Numbered from the stretch's first letter, positions 1-9,270 are shown. The stretch: DNA of 46,524 nt from Paludibacteraceae bacterium (GCA_024405895.1 JAKSNW010000015.1:1-46524), one strand, 5' to 3'. Numbers and translations: made by a program. Notes: generated from the letters alone by a model not told the origin.

Positions 1-208
1 GGATGAAATAGGAATACCGTCGAATGGAGAGAATGAACGAGGAACGAAGTGATGAGGAAGGGGTAGTATTACATGATGCTTTTTGCCTTCCCTGACTTCC
101 CTGAATCCCCTAAGAATTGTTGCAATAGAGTCGATTGAACTGGTGGAAATGAGGGTGGATATGCATAAATGGATTGACTGTAGCTCTTGTTTATTGCTGA
201 AAAATCGT

Positions 209-216
209 TACTTTTG
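209..216 (+). promoter_or_regulatory. Bacteroidota -7 promoter box
   Basis: TACTTTTG matches the Bacteroidota consensus TAnnTTTG. A TTG at 187-189 lies at the right distance for the -33 element. The box is 28 bases before the ATG at 245. It supports that start over earlier in-frame ATGs, which lie upstream of the promoter. Confidence 0.6.
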
Positions 217-244
217 CATTCTTTACAAAAATAACCGAGATACG

Positions 245-1870
245 ATGTTTCCGCAATTGTTTCATAGAGCGCTTTTGGTTTGTGTGCTGCTCGCGTGTTC
301 TGTTTTTACACGTGCGCAGTTCACTACCTTAGTCCGAATCTCTGATCCGGGCTTGATTCCTGTTGTGGATACTACTTATAGGTTTACTGATGGGGTTGAT
401 GGTGTCAGACTTGTTTCAGAAGATCCGAGGTTGAACGAGATATTGCAGTCGTTCACTTTCTACGATTTTGCGATGTTGGATTCGCTGAGTTCGAATCCGG
501 CAGTGAGGCAGTATTTTGTTTTCCGTTTTTATTCCACGGGCAACAGGAATCGGTTCCGCCGAGAGATTGAGGCGCGTTTCGGTAATTCTTTTACGGAATG
601 GTCGAATATTGTTAGCTTTTATGGTAATTATTATGAAGAAGAGTTGATCAATAAACGAATAAAAATCGTGGCTTCTAATACTGAAGAACTTTTTGCTTTG
701 AGTTTTTATTTGGAAGAATTTAGTTCTTTGGATGAAGATTATCTCTATCCATATATCTCAGAAAAAGATTTGGATCTACGTCCTTATTTGTCTCGTAGTC
801 CTCAACTCGATTCGCTTCTTAAAACATTTAGTATACGGGCATTACTTCCTTTAGAGGGAAACAGAACATATTTACAATTTATTTCGAATGAAGAGAAGAA
901 TCGTTTTTTAGAAGCTGTGACAACTTTATTTCCTGACCGATTCCAAGATGTTCGTGAATTCACCAAGGAAGACTGGAACATTACGAATTTGGCTCCTAAA
1001 GTTCAGTACTTTTTCTTTACCTCAGTTAATTTTAAATTTAATTGTATCGCCACTTTTTTGAATGAGTATGGTCAACCTATTCCCAATCTGAAAATTACAA
1101 AATTACACGAGAAGGCGCTTTTGTATACTAGCAATACGGGATTAGCTATTATTTCTTCATTAGAGCGTAGTTCATGTCTTAGTTCTGGTGTTGGTTACCC
1201 ACCTCATTTTTTGATAGTTTCGGATGTTGATGGTTCTTCAAACGGATGTTTTTTGACTGATACAATCTTTGTAAATTGTAAATTAAATTCCTATCGTTCT
1301 CTGTTACCAGCAGAGCGTCAGATTCATTATGAATTCTCTTCGCATTTTGTTTACACTATGTATCCAGTTTCTCAATGTGAATGGGAAGGGTGTTCTTCAA
1401 AGTTAGTGAATTGTGCTGACAAAGCGACTTCAAGCCCGACAACATCACTTAAATCATCCAAAAACTTTAGTTCTTATAACTTTATTTACTATCCTAAGTT
1501 CGATCAAGACAATCATCACCCTTATTTTGAGTATAAGGTTAGTTCAGAAGCAATCCGTCAGTATTTCAGAGCAAATCGTAAACAATCTGTAGATGGCACT
1601 AATTTGGATTGGAGATGTGGCGATTTCTCCGAATTTTCTTTCCTGATTAACAAGAAGGGAGAAATTGTGAAGGAATCCATCACGCTGATTTCGGATGGTG
1701 ATATCCAATCTCCGAAGAACCAAGAATTGATACGGCTATTGGCATCCATGCCAAGATGGACGCCTGCAGTTAGGAACGGGAAAAGAGTAGAGTGTCGCTG
1801 TGAGATGTATATAGACCATCTATTAAGTCGCACGAGCAATATCAGAACACAGTTCTTTTATATGGAGTAA
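245..1870 (+). CDS. secreted protein with TonB-C-like C-terminal domain
   Basis: The protein has 541 residues. The first 25 or so (MFPQLFHRALLVCVLLACSV, ending near TRA-Q) form a signal peptide, so it should be exported to the periplasm or surface. The middle is unrecognised and has no evident repeats. The last 70 residues contain a region ending in MPRWTPAVRNGKRVECRCE. This resembles the TonB C-terminal fold, where a P-x-W-x-P-A-x-x-NGK-x-V motif is common in Bacteroidota proteins. An in-frame extension back to base 83 exists but precedes the promoter at 209-216, and the signal peptide begins exactly at 245. It has no operon partner: dnaK lies downstream on the other strand. The domain call is by eye; the function is unknown. 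Confidence 0.7.
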   Translation: MFPQLFHRALLVCVLLACSVFTRAQFTTLVRISDPGLIPVVDTTYRFTDGVDGVRLVSEDPRLNEILQSFTFYDFAMLDSLSSNPAVRQYFVFRFYSTGNRNRFRREIEARFGNSFTEWSNIVSFYGNYYEEELINKRIKIVASNTEELFALSFYLEEFSSLDEDYLYPYISEKDLDLRPYLSRSPQLDSLLKTFSIRALLPLEGNRTYLQFISNEEKNRFLEAVTTLFPDRFQDVREFTKEDWNITNLAPKVQYFFFTSVNFKFNCIATFLNEYGQPIPNLKITKLHEKALLYTSNTGLAIISSLERSSCLSSGVGYPPHFLIVSDVDGSSNGCFLTDTIFVNCKLNSYRSLLPAERQIHYEFSSHFVYTMYPVSQCEWEGCSSKLVNCADKATSSPTTSLKSSKNFSSYNFIYYPKFDQDNHHPYFEYKVSSEAIRQYFRANRKQSVDGTNLDWRCGDFSEFSFLINKKGEIVKESITLISDGDIQSPKNQELIRLLASMPRWTPAVRNGKRVECRCEMYIDHLLSRTSNIRTQFFYME

Positions 1871-2150
1871 GCCTGTATATAGAATTAGAGGTTAAAATTT
1901 GTTTGTTACACGACACATTAATTAAAGCAAGAGAAATTGTAGAGATTTCACGGATTTTCTTTTGCTTACGTGTTGTCTTTTGATTCTTGTCATTTGTTGT
2001 TATGAAATGCTTTTTTTTTGCCTTCGTGAGAATGCAATATTTCATGGCATCTGATATTTTATACACAAATAGGCAATTCTCAGAAGTTTTGTGATAAGTT
2101 GTGATTGTTGATGGCTAATTATTTTAATATATACTTCTTACTATATAAAA
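1871..2150. other. gene-free AT-rich stretch
   Basis: Between the secreted-protein gene and the dnaK terminator I see no convincing gene, promoter or RNA. Short minus-strand frames here are T-rich, have no recognisable start context and look like chance openings. Confidence 0.5.
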
Positions 2151-2186
2151 AGAAAAGGCACCCGAATGGATGCCTTTTCTTTTTGT
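2151..2186 (-). terminator. Rho-independent terminator of dnaK
   Basis: The hairpin AAAAGGCA / TGCCTTTT (2153-2160 with 2171-2178) has a 10-base loop. A- and T-runs on either side would let it act in both directions. It lies just past the dnaK stop codon on the minus strand. Confidence 0.75.
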
Positions 2187-2202
2187 TTGTTGAGAGGTCA
2201 AC

Positions 2203-4119
2203 TTATTTCACTTCCTCGAAGTCGGCGTCTTCAACGTTGTCGTTGTTGCTGGTGTTCTGCTGTTGCTGAGCACCACCGTTGAAAGGTTGGCCTTGCTGCT
2301 GCTGTTGAGCGTTGGCAGCGTTGTACATGTCCTGACTTGCAGCATGGAAGGCGGTGTTCATAGCCTCCATGGCTTTGTCGATAGCGTCGAGGTCCTGAGC
2401 CTTGTGGGCGCTCTTCAACTGCTCGAGGGCTTGCTCGATAGGAGCCTTCTTGTCGGCTGGGATCTTGTCGCCGAGTTCCTTCAACTGTTTCTCGGTTTGG
2501 AAGATCATAGCGTCAGCCTGGTTGATTTTGTCGATGCGCTCCTTAGCCTTCTTGTCGGCATCAGCGTTAGCCTCTGCCTCTGCTTTCATGCGTTTGATTT
2601 CCTCGTCAGACAAGCCGCTTGAAGCCTCGATGCGGATGGATTGTTCCTTGCCGGTTGCTTTGTCCTTGGCAGATACTTTCAAGATACCGTTTGCGTCGAT
2701 ATCGAAGGTAACCTCAATTTGAGGAACGCCACGTGGAGCGGCTGGGATACCGTCGAGGTTGAACATACCGATCTGTTTGTTCTGGTTGGCCATTGGGCGC
2801 TCGCCTTGGAGTACGTTGATTTGTACAGATGGTTGGTTGTCACTGGCTGTTGAGAACACCTCTGTCTTCTTGGTTGGGATGGTGGTGTTGGCGTCGATGA
2901 GTTTGGTCATCACACCGCCCATGGTCTCGATACCGAGTGAAAGAGGGGTTACGTCGAGCAAGAGCACGTCTTTTACCTCACCGGTCAACACGGCGCCTTG
3001 GATGGCAGCACCTACGGCTACTACTTCGTCTGGGTTAACGCCTTTTGAAGGGGTCTTGCCGAAGAAGTCCTCAACGAGTTTTTGAACGGCTGGGATACGT
3101 GATGAACCACCTACGAGGATCACTTCGTCGATATCAGACTTGCTGAAGCCAGCGCTTTGCAATGCGTTTTGGCAAGGAGCCAAGCAAGCGTGGATCAGAC
3201 GGTCTGCCAACTGCTCGAATTTTGCACGGGTGAGGGTTTTTACCAAGTGTTTTGGAACACCAGCCACTGGCATGATGTAAGGGAGGTTGATTTCGGTTGA
3301 GGTTGAAGAAGAGAGTTCGATTTTTGCTTTCTCTGCTGCTTCTTTGAGACGTTGGAGTGCCATAGGGTCCTGTGAGAGGTCGGCGCCCTCGTCGTTTTTG
3401 AACTCCTGAACCAACCAGTCGATGATTACCTGGTCGAAGTCGTCGCCACCGAGGTGTGTGTCACCGTTGGTAGATTTCACTTCGAACACGCCGTCGCCGA
3501 GTTCGAGGATTGAGATATCGAAAGTACCGCCACCGAGGTCGAATACTGCGATCTTCATGTCTTTGTTTGCTTTGTCAAGACCGTAAGCCAAGGCTGCTGC
3601 TGTAGGCTCGTTGACGATACGGCGTACTTTCAGGCCTGCGATTTCGCCGGCTTCTTTGGTTGCCTGACGTTGAGCGTCGCTGAAGTAAGCCGGTACGGTG
3701 ATGACTGCTTCTGTCACCTCCTGTCCGAGATAGTCCTCAGCGGTTTTCTTCATTTTTTGAAGCACCATGGCTGAGATCTCTTGTGGGGTGTAGAGTTTGC
3801 CGTCGATGTCTACGCGTGGAGTGTTGTTGTCGCCTTTTACCACTTTGAATGGTACGCGCTCGATTTCGCGGCTGCAGAGGTCATAGGTCTCACCCATGAA
3901 TCTCTTGATTGAGTAAATAGTTTTCTGTGGGTTGGTGACAGCCTGACGTTTTGCAGGATCGCCAATCTTACGTTCGCCGTCAGCGACAAAAGCCACTACA
4001 GAAGGGGTTGTTCTTTTACCTTCGCTGTTAGCGATTACTACAGGTTCGTTGCCCTCCATTACAGACACACATGAGTTGGTTGTGCCGAGGTCAATACCGA
4101 TGATTTTTCCGTTTGCCAT
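2203..4119 (-). CDS. dnaK: molecular chaperone DnaK (Hsp70)
   Basis: This 638-residue cytoplasmic ATP-driven chaperone binds exposed hydrophobic peptides, working with DnaJ and GrpE. The N-terminal nucleotide-binding domain starts with [13 protein letters not shown]. It also has the phosphate-2 motif [14 protein letters not shown] and the [14 protein letters not shown] adenosine motif. The linker [16 protein letters not shown] leads to the substrate-binding domain. The end is the usual Gln-rich tail and the acidic DADFEEVK-type C-terminus. Length is normal for bacterial DnaK. The gene stands alone: no grpE or dnaJ is adjacent, although a J-domain protein is encoded at 36,276-37,118. I found no clear TAnnTTTG promoter and no CIRCE element upstream, so its heat regulation is not visible. 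Confidence 0.98.
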   Translation of the reverse strand: MANGKIIGIDLGTTNSCVSVMEGNEPVVIANSEGKRTTPSVVAFVADGERKIGDPAKRQAVTNPQKTIYSIKRFMGETYDLCSREIERVPFKVVKGDNNTPRVDIDGKLYTPQEISAMVLQKMKKTAEDYLGQEVTEAVITVPAYFSDAQRQATKEAGEIAGLKVRRIVNEPTAAALAYGLDKANKDMKIAVFDLGGGTFDISILELGDGVFEVKSTNGDTHLGGDDFDQVIIDWLVQEFKNDEGADLSQDPMALQRLKEAAEKAKIELSSSTSTEINLPYIMPVAGVPKHLVKTLTRAKFEQLADRLIHACLAPCQNALQSAGFSKSDIDEVILVGGSSRIPAVQKLVEDFFGKTPSKGVNPDEVVAVGAAIQGAVLTGEVKDVLLLDVTPLSLGIETMGGVMTKLIDANTTIPTKKTEVFSTASDNQPSVQINVLQGERPMANQNKQIGMFNLDGIPAAPRGVPQIEVTFDIDANGILKVSAKDKATGKEQSIRIEASSGLSDEEIKRMKAEAEANADADKKAKERIDKINQADAMIFQTEKQLKELGDKIPADKKAPIEQALEQLKSAHKAQDLDAIDKAMEAMNTAFHAASQDMYNAANAQQQQQGQPFNGGAQQQQNTSNNDNVEDADFEEVK

Positions 4120-4286
4120 AATATGTAAGTTTTTTTTATTATCTGATTTATTTCTTGCCTTCCGTTATTGGTTGGCTATTGTTATTAATACAAATCGCGT
4201 GCCAATTATTTTATTCTTTTCTATATTTTTTTGACGCCCCCAATTTTTCTTCTTTCATTGGGTCCATGTCATACTATAATAGTTAA

Positions 4287-4329
4287 ATAATAAAAGAAAA
4301 GGCATAGTAAAATATGCTTTTACCATGCC
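4287..4329 (-). terminator. terminator of the five-gene M16-PLD operon
   Basis: Twelve-base arms at 4301-4312 and 4318-4329 pair fully on the minus-strand transcript with one G-U wobble and a five-base loop. A T-rich tract (from 4300 down to 4287) follows. On the plus strand the same position is an A-C mismatch, which favours minus-strand function. Confidence 0.75.
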
Positions 4330-4365
4330 AATATGTTTTTTCTTATTTATATGATTAATTTTGAA

Positions 4366-4884
4366 CTATTTCTTTATGATAGGATCAGCGCAGAACTCTT
4401 TTCTTAGACATTTGTGACATTGTTTTCCCATCCATACCTCATCAAACTGCATGACGGCGGCTTCCACTAATTGCGGCTCATCGGTCAGTATGCCAGCTTC
4501 GAAATTCCTGGTTCCTTCGCCTTTCATTCCTATGCCAGCTCCAGTGAGATTGGCACTCCCAACATAGACTGTTTGACAGTCAAAGACCATCATTTTGAAA
4601 TGGACGCGAGGGCAAAGTACACGTTCTAGACGGTTGTAGAGAACGGGAAATTTATCGAAATCCTCTCGGAAGGCTGGCCCAGGCTCTTTTGCATGAATCA
4701 ATCGCACCTCTACGCCTTTACGAATCAACTGGGCTATCAGTGCCAGAAAAGGTTGCTTTTCCTTGCCAATCTCTACATAGAGATCCTTAATATCTGCAGT
4801 GCCTATCCAAAGCGTTTGCTTCACATCTTTAACACGGGTCAGTACCTCGGCATAATGCTGTTGATTGGCAATGTAGGTAATCAT
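4366..4884 (-). CDS. phospholipase D-type nuclease, single HKD motif
   Basis: The protein has 172 residues with one PLD catalytic motif: H95-x-K97-x4-D102 followed by GSAN at 109-112. This is the arrangement of Nuc-like PLD enzymes, which dimerise to make an active site that cleaves phosphodiester bonds. After the core, a Cys-rich tail (C156, C159, C165) could bind a metal. No signal peptide is seen, so it is probably cytoplasmic, unlike secreted Nuc endonucleases. It is the last gene of a minus-strand operon, six bases after the TPR gene. Substrate (DNA or lipid) cannot be told from sequence; nuclease is the more likely role for a short single-HKD protein. Confidence 0.8.
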   Translation of the reverse strand: MITYIANQQHYAEVLTRVKDVKQTLWIGTADIKDLYVEIGKEKQPFLALIAQLIRKGVEVRLIHAKEPGPAFREDFDKFPVLYNRLERVLCPRVHFKMMVFDCQTVYVGSANLTGAGIGMKGEGTRNFEAGILTDEPQLVEAAVMQFDEVWMGKQCHKCLRKEFCADPIIKK

Positions 4885-4890
4885 TCCTTC

Positions 4891-5625
4891 TTATTTCTTT
4901 GCTTTGGCTTCTAACGAAGGGAGTAGGGTGTTCTTGACGTAGAGGAAATTAGGTGCGAGTTTGAGTATCTTCTTACAGATAGTGATGGCCTCGGTAGTAT
5001 TACCCAGTTTGTCATAGGCTTGTGCCATCGTCATCAACGAAGCCATGTAGTTCCAACTGTTAGCGGTTTTATGCTGGCGTTCAAACTCATATGCCGACTT
5101 CTTGAACGAAGAGAGCGCTTCCTTCTTGTTGCCTCCAAAGATGGCAGGACGGTAGAAATCAACATTACCTTTCAGTGATAGAGCCATTGGATTTGTAGGG
5201 TTCATCTCTACTGCATGATTGCAGTATTTGATGGCTTTTAGACCATTGGTTGCCATCTTACCGGTGCCTAATTTCACCTGATAGGCAGCTATGGACGCGC
5301 GATAGACATAGAAAATGCATGAGTCAGCATACTTCTGACTCTCCAGTTGACATACAATCGCTTCCAAGCGTTGAATTTGATGTTCTGCCTCACTCTTCTT
5401 GTTTTTGTCAATCAGCCAAGCAATGTATCCGTAGGTATAGTTTGCAGCATCAAGAAGGGTTTGTTGTGTTGGTGATTTTTCCTTCTCAACTTCAGCAAGG
5501 GCAGTTCCCCAAGCAGTCAAATCACCTGTTTGATAAGCCTCGAACAATTTCTTGTGATTCATTTGTCCAAAGGCACAAATGCTTGACAAAAAGAGGGCTG
5601 CAAGCAGAAAACTAAACTTTCTCAT
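4891..5625 (-). CDS. exported TPR-repeat protein
   Basis: This 244-residue protein begins with a signal peptide (MRKFSFLLAALFLSSICAFG, cleavage near GQ). The rest is helical. It carries tetratricopeptide-like repeats, clearest near residues 175-235 where ...AQAYDKLGNTTEAITICKKIL is followed by a LAPNF-type turn. Such repeats are protein-binding scaffolds, here probably in the periplasm. Its start overlaps the end of the thioesterase gene by 14 bases, suggesting translational coupling. The partner is unknown. Neighbours (peptidase, methyltransferase, thioesterase, nuclease) do not define a pathway. Confidence 0.75.
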   Translation of the reverse strand: MRKFSFLLAALFLSSICAFGQMNHKKLFEAYQTGDLTAWGTALAEVEKEKSPTQQTLLDAANYTYGYIAWLIDKNKKSEAEHQIQRLEAIVCQLESQKYADSCIFYVYRASIAAYQVKLGTGKMATNGLKAIKYCNHAVEMNPTNPMALSLKGNVDFYRPAIFGGNKKEALSSFKKSAYEFERQHKTANSWNYMASLMTMAQAYDKLGNTTEAITICKKILKLAPNFLYVKNTLLPSLEAKAKK

Positions 5626-6040
5626 CGTTCTGTTTCTCTGTCATACGTTTCACAAAATCATCCAACAACGGCAACGTGCCGAGTTTTCCGTGGATGGTGG
5701 CAACCGAGTCGAAGCGAGCGGAGTTGCACAATACCATGTCAGGAAGACGGAATATCTTCTGGTCGAATATATAACGCATGCCCTCTTGGCGCATATTCAG
5801 TACTGAAAGGAAACTCTCGCGAGAATGAAGTGGTGTCTTAAAGGCCATTGTAGCTCGTGCCACCACCAGTTCTACTCCTTCATCGTGTAGTTGAGCGAAA
5901 CTGATATCGTTTGCCAACAAAAACTCATGGCGTGTGTGTTCGTAAAAATGTTGGTAATTGGCATTGTTCACAATACCTTGAAGGTCGCATTCGTAATCGC
6001 GAACCTTGAATTCCAATTGGAACATGTAGTTCTGTTTCAT
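5612..6040 (-). CDS. acyl-CoA thioesterase, YbgC/4HBT hotdog family
   Basis: The protein has 142 residues, the normal length for a single-hotdog enzyme. The N-terminal half contains the family signature D-x-x-GIVNNANY-x-x-FYEHTRHEF. The Asp before GIVNNANY is the usual catalytic residue of the YbgC/4-hydroxybenzoyl-CoA thioesterase group, which hydrolyses acyl-CoA thioesters in the cytoplasm. Its ATG lies directly after the stop codon of the methyltransferase gene, and its end overlaps the TPR gene, so it sits inside a tight operon. Natural substrate unknown. Confidence 0.85.
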   Translation of the reverse strand: MKQNYMFQLEFKVRDYECDLQGIVNNANYQHFYEHTRHEFLLANDISFAQLHDEGVELVVARATMAFKTPLHSRESFLSVLNMRQEGMRYIFDQKIFRLPDMVLCNSARFDSVATIHGKLGTLPLLDDFVKRMTEKQNDEKV

Positions 6041-6673
6041 CTATTTCTTTTGCATAATTGTTAGACCATCTCTCATAGGCAAAATCACTTTTTCTATGCG
6101 TGAGTCGTTGGCTATCATATTGTTGAAAGCCAGAATAGCGCGTGTTTGCTGATCTCCGTGCTGAAGTGGCTGAAGCAATTTTCCCCCCCAAAGTGTATTG
6201 TCTGCGAGAATGAAACCGCCTTGTTTCACCTTCGGCAATACCATCTCGAAATACTCGGAATAGAGTCGTTTGTCGGCATCAATAAACACTAAGTCATAAT
6301 CATTGCCTAATGTAGGAATCACCTCACAGGCATCGCCAATATGAAGTGTAATTTTCTCACCATAAGGTGACTCAGCAAATACTTTGCGTATATTGTCCTC
6401 TAATTCGTCGTTTATTTCTATCGTGTCAATATGTCCGTCGGCATCTAACCCTTCCGCCCAGCATAGGGCAGAGTAGCCGGTAAATGTTCCGAGTTCCAGA
6501 ATCTTTTTCGGTTTTACCATACGGCATAGCATCTTCAGAATACGTCCCTGAATATGTCCAGCAGCCATGCGAGGGTTTATCGTGTGAAGATTGGTGTACC
6601 GTTGCAGCTTTTGCAATAGTTCAGGCTCAGCTTCAATGTGTTGGCAGATATATTCTTCTTCGTCTATTGTCAT
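6041..6673 (-). CDS. SAM-dependent O-methyltransferase (COMT-like family 3)
   Basis: The protein has 210 residues. The SAM-binding motif I is ELGTFTGYSAL at about 60-70. An acidic residue follows in DTIEIN (motif II). The metal/substrate motif DLVFIDADK is followed by ADNTLWGG, typical of Mg-dependent catechol or caffeoyl-CoA O-methyltransferases. I chose the ATG at 6673: it overlaps the stop codon of the upstream peptidase gene in an ATGA arrangement, and the protein then begins MTIDEEEYI, a common start for this family. A longer frame back to 6718 would overlap the peptidase by 49 bases. Bacterial members act on catechol-like small molecules; this substrate is unknown. Confidence 0.9.
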   Translation of the reverse strand: MTIDEEEYICQHIEAEPELLQKLQRYTNLHTINPRMAAGHIQGRILKMLCRMVKPKKILELGTFTGYSALCWAEGLDADGHIDTIEINDELEDNIRKVFAESPYGEKITLHIGDACEVIPTLGNDYDLVFIDADKRLYSEYFEMVLPKVKQGGFILADNTLWGGKLLQPLQHGDQQTRAILAFNNMIANDSRIEKVILPMRDGLTIMQKK

Positions 6674-7887
6674 ATGTAAAGTAGTTTGACCATACTGTCT
6701 GGATTGAATAGGCGGCAAGCGAGTTGCTGCACATTCTCAGATGTAATCTCACGGATACGTTCTTCCGTCTTGATGGTCTCGGGGTTAATATTCTCGTGTA
6801 AAGCTATCTTTGCCATACTCAAGATGTTGTTCTCCATGCTCTGTGATGCAATGAGCAACTGTCCCAGTAGTTGTCGTTTGGCTCTTGCCAATAACATGTT
6901 GGAGAGGGGTTTCTCACAAATCTTTTGTAGCTCCTTGTCCACCAGTCGCATGCAGGTGTTTACATCGTCATGGTCGCAGCCGAAATAGACCGACCACAGG
7001 CCTGTGTCGGAATAGGCAGTTGTTGACGATTCTACCGTATAGGCAAGTGCCCTCTTCTCGCGGATGGCAAGGTTCAGACGGCTACTCATCATTGGACCAC
7101 CAAGGATATTGTTTAGCAGAGCCAGTGAGAAACGGTCATCATGATTTAGTGGCAGAGCCTCGCAGCCTACCATGCAGTGTGCCTGACTTGTTTCGCGTTC
7201 TATCTGTTTTGTAAACCCTTTTGCTGCCAATGGCTTTGTACGAAGATTTGCATTGTGCAGTTGGCTCTCCACTGGGTCGAAACACTTGTTGCAATACTCT
7301 ACTAAACGCTCCTGCGAACATTTACCTGCATAAAAAAACAACAGATTGTCAGCAGTATAGTTACGCTCTACAAAGCGCTTTAAACTATCAGAGTCAAACG
7401 TCTCCAATACCTTAGCCTCACCCAAGATGGCACGTCCGATGGGGTGGTTGGGGTAGAGCAGTTCTTCGAAATCGTCGTAAATAAGTTCTGATGGCGAATC
7501 TTCGTAACTCTCAATCTCGTCGAGAATCACCAATCGCTCCTTCTCCAATTCCTCCTGTGGAAATGTAGAGTGGAAAATAATGTCCGACAGCAAGTCAATA
7601 GCACGGAATGTATATCGTGTGGGAAATGAGGAATAGACAAAAGTCTCCTCTTTCTCAGTATATGCGTCTAACTGCCCGCCCACGTTCTCCAATTGACCAA
7701 TCACCTGTGAAGGACGGCGTCTTTTTGTCCCCTTAAACAGCATATGCTCAACAAAATGCGCCATGCCGAGTTCTTCGGGATGCTCGTCGCGTGTACCGGC
7801 GTTGATTGCGAAACCGCAGCATGCCACTGGCGACTTGCACCAATGGTAAAGCACTCTGATACCGCAAGGGAGTTTGAAAAATTCCAT
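6670..7887 (-). CDS. M16 family zinc metallopeptidase
   Basis: The protein has 405 residues, about the length of a two-domain M16B peptidase. The inverted zinc motif HFVEH (H44, E47, H48) is intact. The conserved RLVILDEIE region, which supplies the third zinc ligand, follows about 75 residues later. The C-terminal half is the second, non-catalytic M16 domain. I place the start at 7887 (MEFFKLPCGIRVLY). The in-frame codon at 7947 lies upstream of the TATCTTTG promoter at 7914-7921 and could not be transcribed from it. The family processes peptides and small proteins. It heads the operon 7887 to 4366. Confidence 0.9.
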   Translation of the reverse strand: MEFFKLPCGIRVLYHWCKSPVACCGFAINAGTRDEHPEELGMAHFVEHMLFKGTKRRRPSQVIGQLENVGGQLDAYTEKEETFVYSSFPTRYTFRAIDLLSDIIFHSTFPQEELEKERLVILDEIESYEDSPSELIYDDFEELLYPNHPIGRAILGEAKVLETFDSDSLKRFVERNYTADNLLFFYAGKCSQERLVEYCNKCFDPVESQLHNANLRTKPLAAKGFTKQIERETSQAHCMVGCEALPLNHDDRFSLALLNNILGGPMMSSRLNLAIREKRALAYTVESSTTAYSDTGLWSVYFGCDHDDVNTCMRLVDKELQKICEKPLSNMLLARAKRQLLGQLLIASQSMENNILSMAKIALHENINPETIKTEERIREITSENVQQLACRLFNPDSMVKLLYI

Positions 7888-7913
7888 TTGTATTTTTTGC
7901 AAAAAATTGACTG

Positions 7914-7921
7914 CAAAGATA
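7914..7921 (-). promoter_or_regulatory. promoter of the M16-PLD operon
   Basis: TATCTTTG on the minus strand, 26 bases before the ATG at 7887. It is back to back with the plus-strand box at 7934-7941, 12 bases away, so the two promoters share their control region. Confidence 0.7.
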
Positions 7922-7933
7922 AGACAAAAAACG

Positions 7934-7941
7934 TATCTTTG
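7934..7941 (+). promoter_or_regulatory. promoter of the hemerythrin-LuxR pair
   Basis: TATCTTTGC on the plus strand, 25 bases before the ATG at 7967. No good TTTG at -33 is seen, which may mean an activator is needed. Confidence 0.7.
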
Positions 7942-7966
7942 CACCATTAAACGATAAGAAAACCTT

Positions 7967-8665
7967 ATGGCAACCCTTTCCTACTCCGTCCGTACGAAAC
8001 TGGTGGACATCCTGCTTGAAAACAGCGACCTCATCACTGTGTTGGAACGTATGGGCATCTCGCTCGGCTTCGGCGAAGCCACCGTCGGCCAGATATGCCG
8101 GCAGTATGGTCTCGACGTGGAGTTTTTCCTGATGCTCTGCCAAATCTACCACAACCCGAAGTTCGCCCCCGACTCCAACCGTCTGACCCATGCGGCGCTT
8201 CCTCAAATACTCCGTTATCTCAAGGCTTCGCACAACTATTATATACAGACGCTGTTTCCGCAGTTGGAGGCGATGTTCTCGCAGACCGTCATGCAACTCA
8301 GCACGGAGCATCAACAGATACTGAAGCATTTCTATCAGGAGTATCAGGAAGAGGCTATCCGCCATTTCGACTACGAAGAGAGTCATGTGTTCCCTTATGT
8401 GGAGCATCTGATAGCCTGCGGAGGCCGTTGCAGCAACAGTTTCCATATCCAGCAGTTCTCGGAGAATCATACCGACATAGACTCCAAGTTGCACGACCTC
8501 AAGTGCATCTTCATCAAATACATCCCGTCGGCTCCGAGTTCGTGGAATCTTCTTCACACCATCTTCCATCTTGAGGACGATCTCCTTCGTCATACCGTCG
8601 TGGAGGACAGCGTGCTGACCCCTCTGGTGCTTCGTCTGGAATCAGAAAACAAGGAGGAGAAATGA
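7967..8665 (+). CDS. hemerythrin HHE-domain protein
   Basis: The protein has 232 residues. The N-terminal 60 residues form a small helical domain reminiscent of the N-terminal part of ScdA/RIC proteins. The remainder is a four-helix hemerythrin-like domain with His and Glu residues spaced as di-iron ligands: H89, H115, H133, E137/E138, H140, H168, H197, H201, with E203 and H209 as extra candidates. Such proteins bind oxygen or NO, or help repair iron-sulphur clusters under oxidative or nitrosative stress. The next gene overlaps by four bases (ATGA) and encodes a LuxR-type regulator, so the two products are made together. The iron site is inferred from spacing. A sensor role is suggested by the neighbour. 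Confidence 0.8.
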   Translation: MATLSYSVRTKLVDILLENSDLITVLERMGISLGFGEATVGQICRQYGLDVEFFLMLCQIYHNPKFAPDSNRLTHAALPQILRYLKASHNYYIQTLFPQLEAMFSQTVMQLSTEHQQILKHFYQEYQEEAIRHFDYEESHVFPYVEHLIACGGRCSNSFHIQQFSENHTDIDSKLHDLKCIFIKYIPSAPSSWNLLHTIFHLEDDLLRHTVVEDSVLTPLVLRLESENKEEK

Positions 8666-9270
8666 AGCCGTCTGCACGCCCACACGTCCTTATCGTCACG
8701 CCTGCCTATGTGGTGGGTAGAGGCGTCTTTGAGTCGCTCTCAGCGCTCTCAAAATATCATGTCGTTGACCCGATAGGTTCCCTCGCTGATGTTACCCCGG
8801 AGAGGCTAAAAAGGATGCGTCCGTCCGTCATACTCCTTGACCCCTCGGAACTCTCGCCGTCCGACCGCACTCAACCTCATGCCATCCTTCCTGCCGACCT
8901 CAATATCCCGGTGGTGGCTCTTGTGACAACGTTGACCGACCCAAACACCCTCGCTGCCTTTGACGGGGCAATCAATATCTACAGCACCCAGAAGCAGATG
9001 GAGACGACCATCGACAATGCCTTGCAGCAAGGCAGTCTCTCGGCTGCAGTGTCGGAGAAGACCACCGAACTGAGTGCCCGCGAACAGACAATCCTCTGTC
9101 ATGTGGCACGTGGATTATCGAACAAGGAGATTGCCGATGCCCTCAACCTCTCGGTGTTCACCGTGACGACCCACCGCAAGAACATCACCCGTAAACTCGG
9201 CATCCGTTCCATCTCCGGCCTCACCATCTACGCCATCCTCAACCACCTCGTTGAGCCTAACGAACTTTAG
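8662..9270 (+). CDS. LuxR-type response regulator with atypical receiver
   Basis: The protein has 202 residues. The C-terminal 65 form a clear LuxR/NarL helix-turn-helix: LSAREQTILCHVARGLSNKE, then IADALNLSVFTVTTHRKNI. The N-terminal 120 residues resemble a receiver domain and keep an Asp in VILLDPSEL at the phosphorylation position. The pair of acidic residues normally found at the end of the first strand is missing (HVLIVTPAYV), so phosphorylation may be weak or absent. No histidine kinase gene is nearby. The gene overlaps the hemerythrin gene by ATGA. A GGAGGAGA tract precedes the ATG, unusual in Bacteroidota, where Shine-Dalgarno sites are rare. It is probably a transcription factor responding to the hemerythrin's state. 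Confidence 0.85.
   Translation: MKPSARPHVLIVTPAYVVGRGVFESLSALSKYHVVDPIGSLADVTPERLKRMRPSVILLDPSELSPSDRTQPHAILPADLNIPVVALVTTLTDPNTLAAFDGAINIYSTQKQMETTIDNALQQGSLSAAVSEKTTELSAREQTILCHVARGLSNKEIADALNLSVFTVTTHRKNITRKLGIRSISGLTIYAILNHLVEPNEL

Noticed and set aside
7748-8593. 281-residue minus-strand frame opposite the hemerythrin gene
   Set aside because: It crosses both promoters at 7,914-7,941 and has no domain; the plus frame has conserved His ligands.
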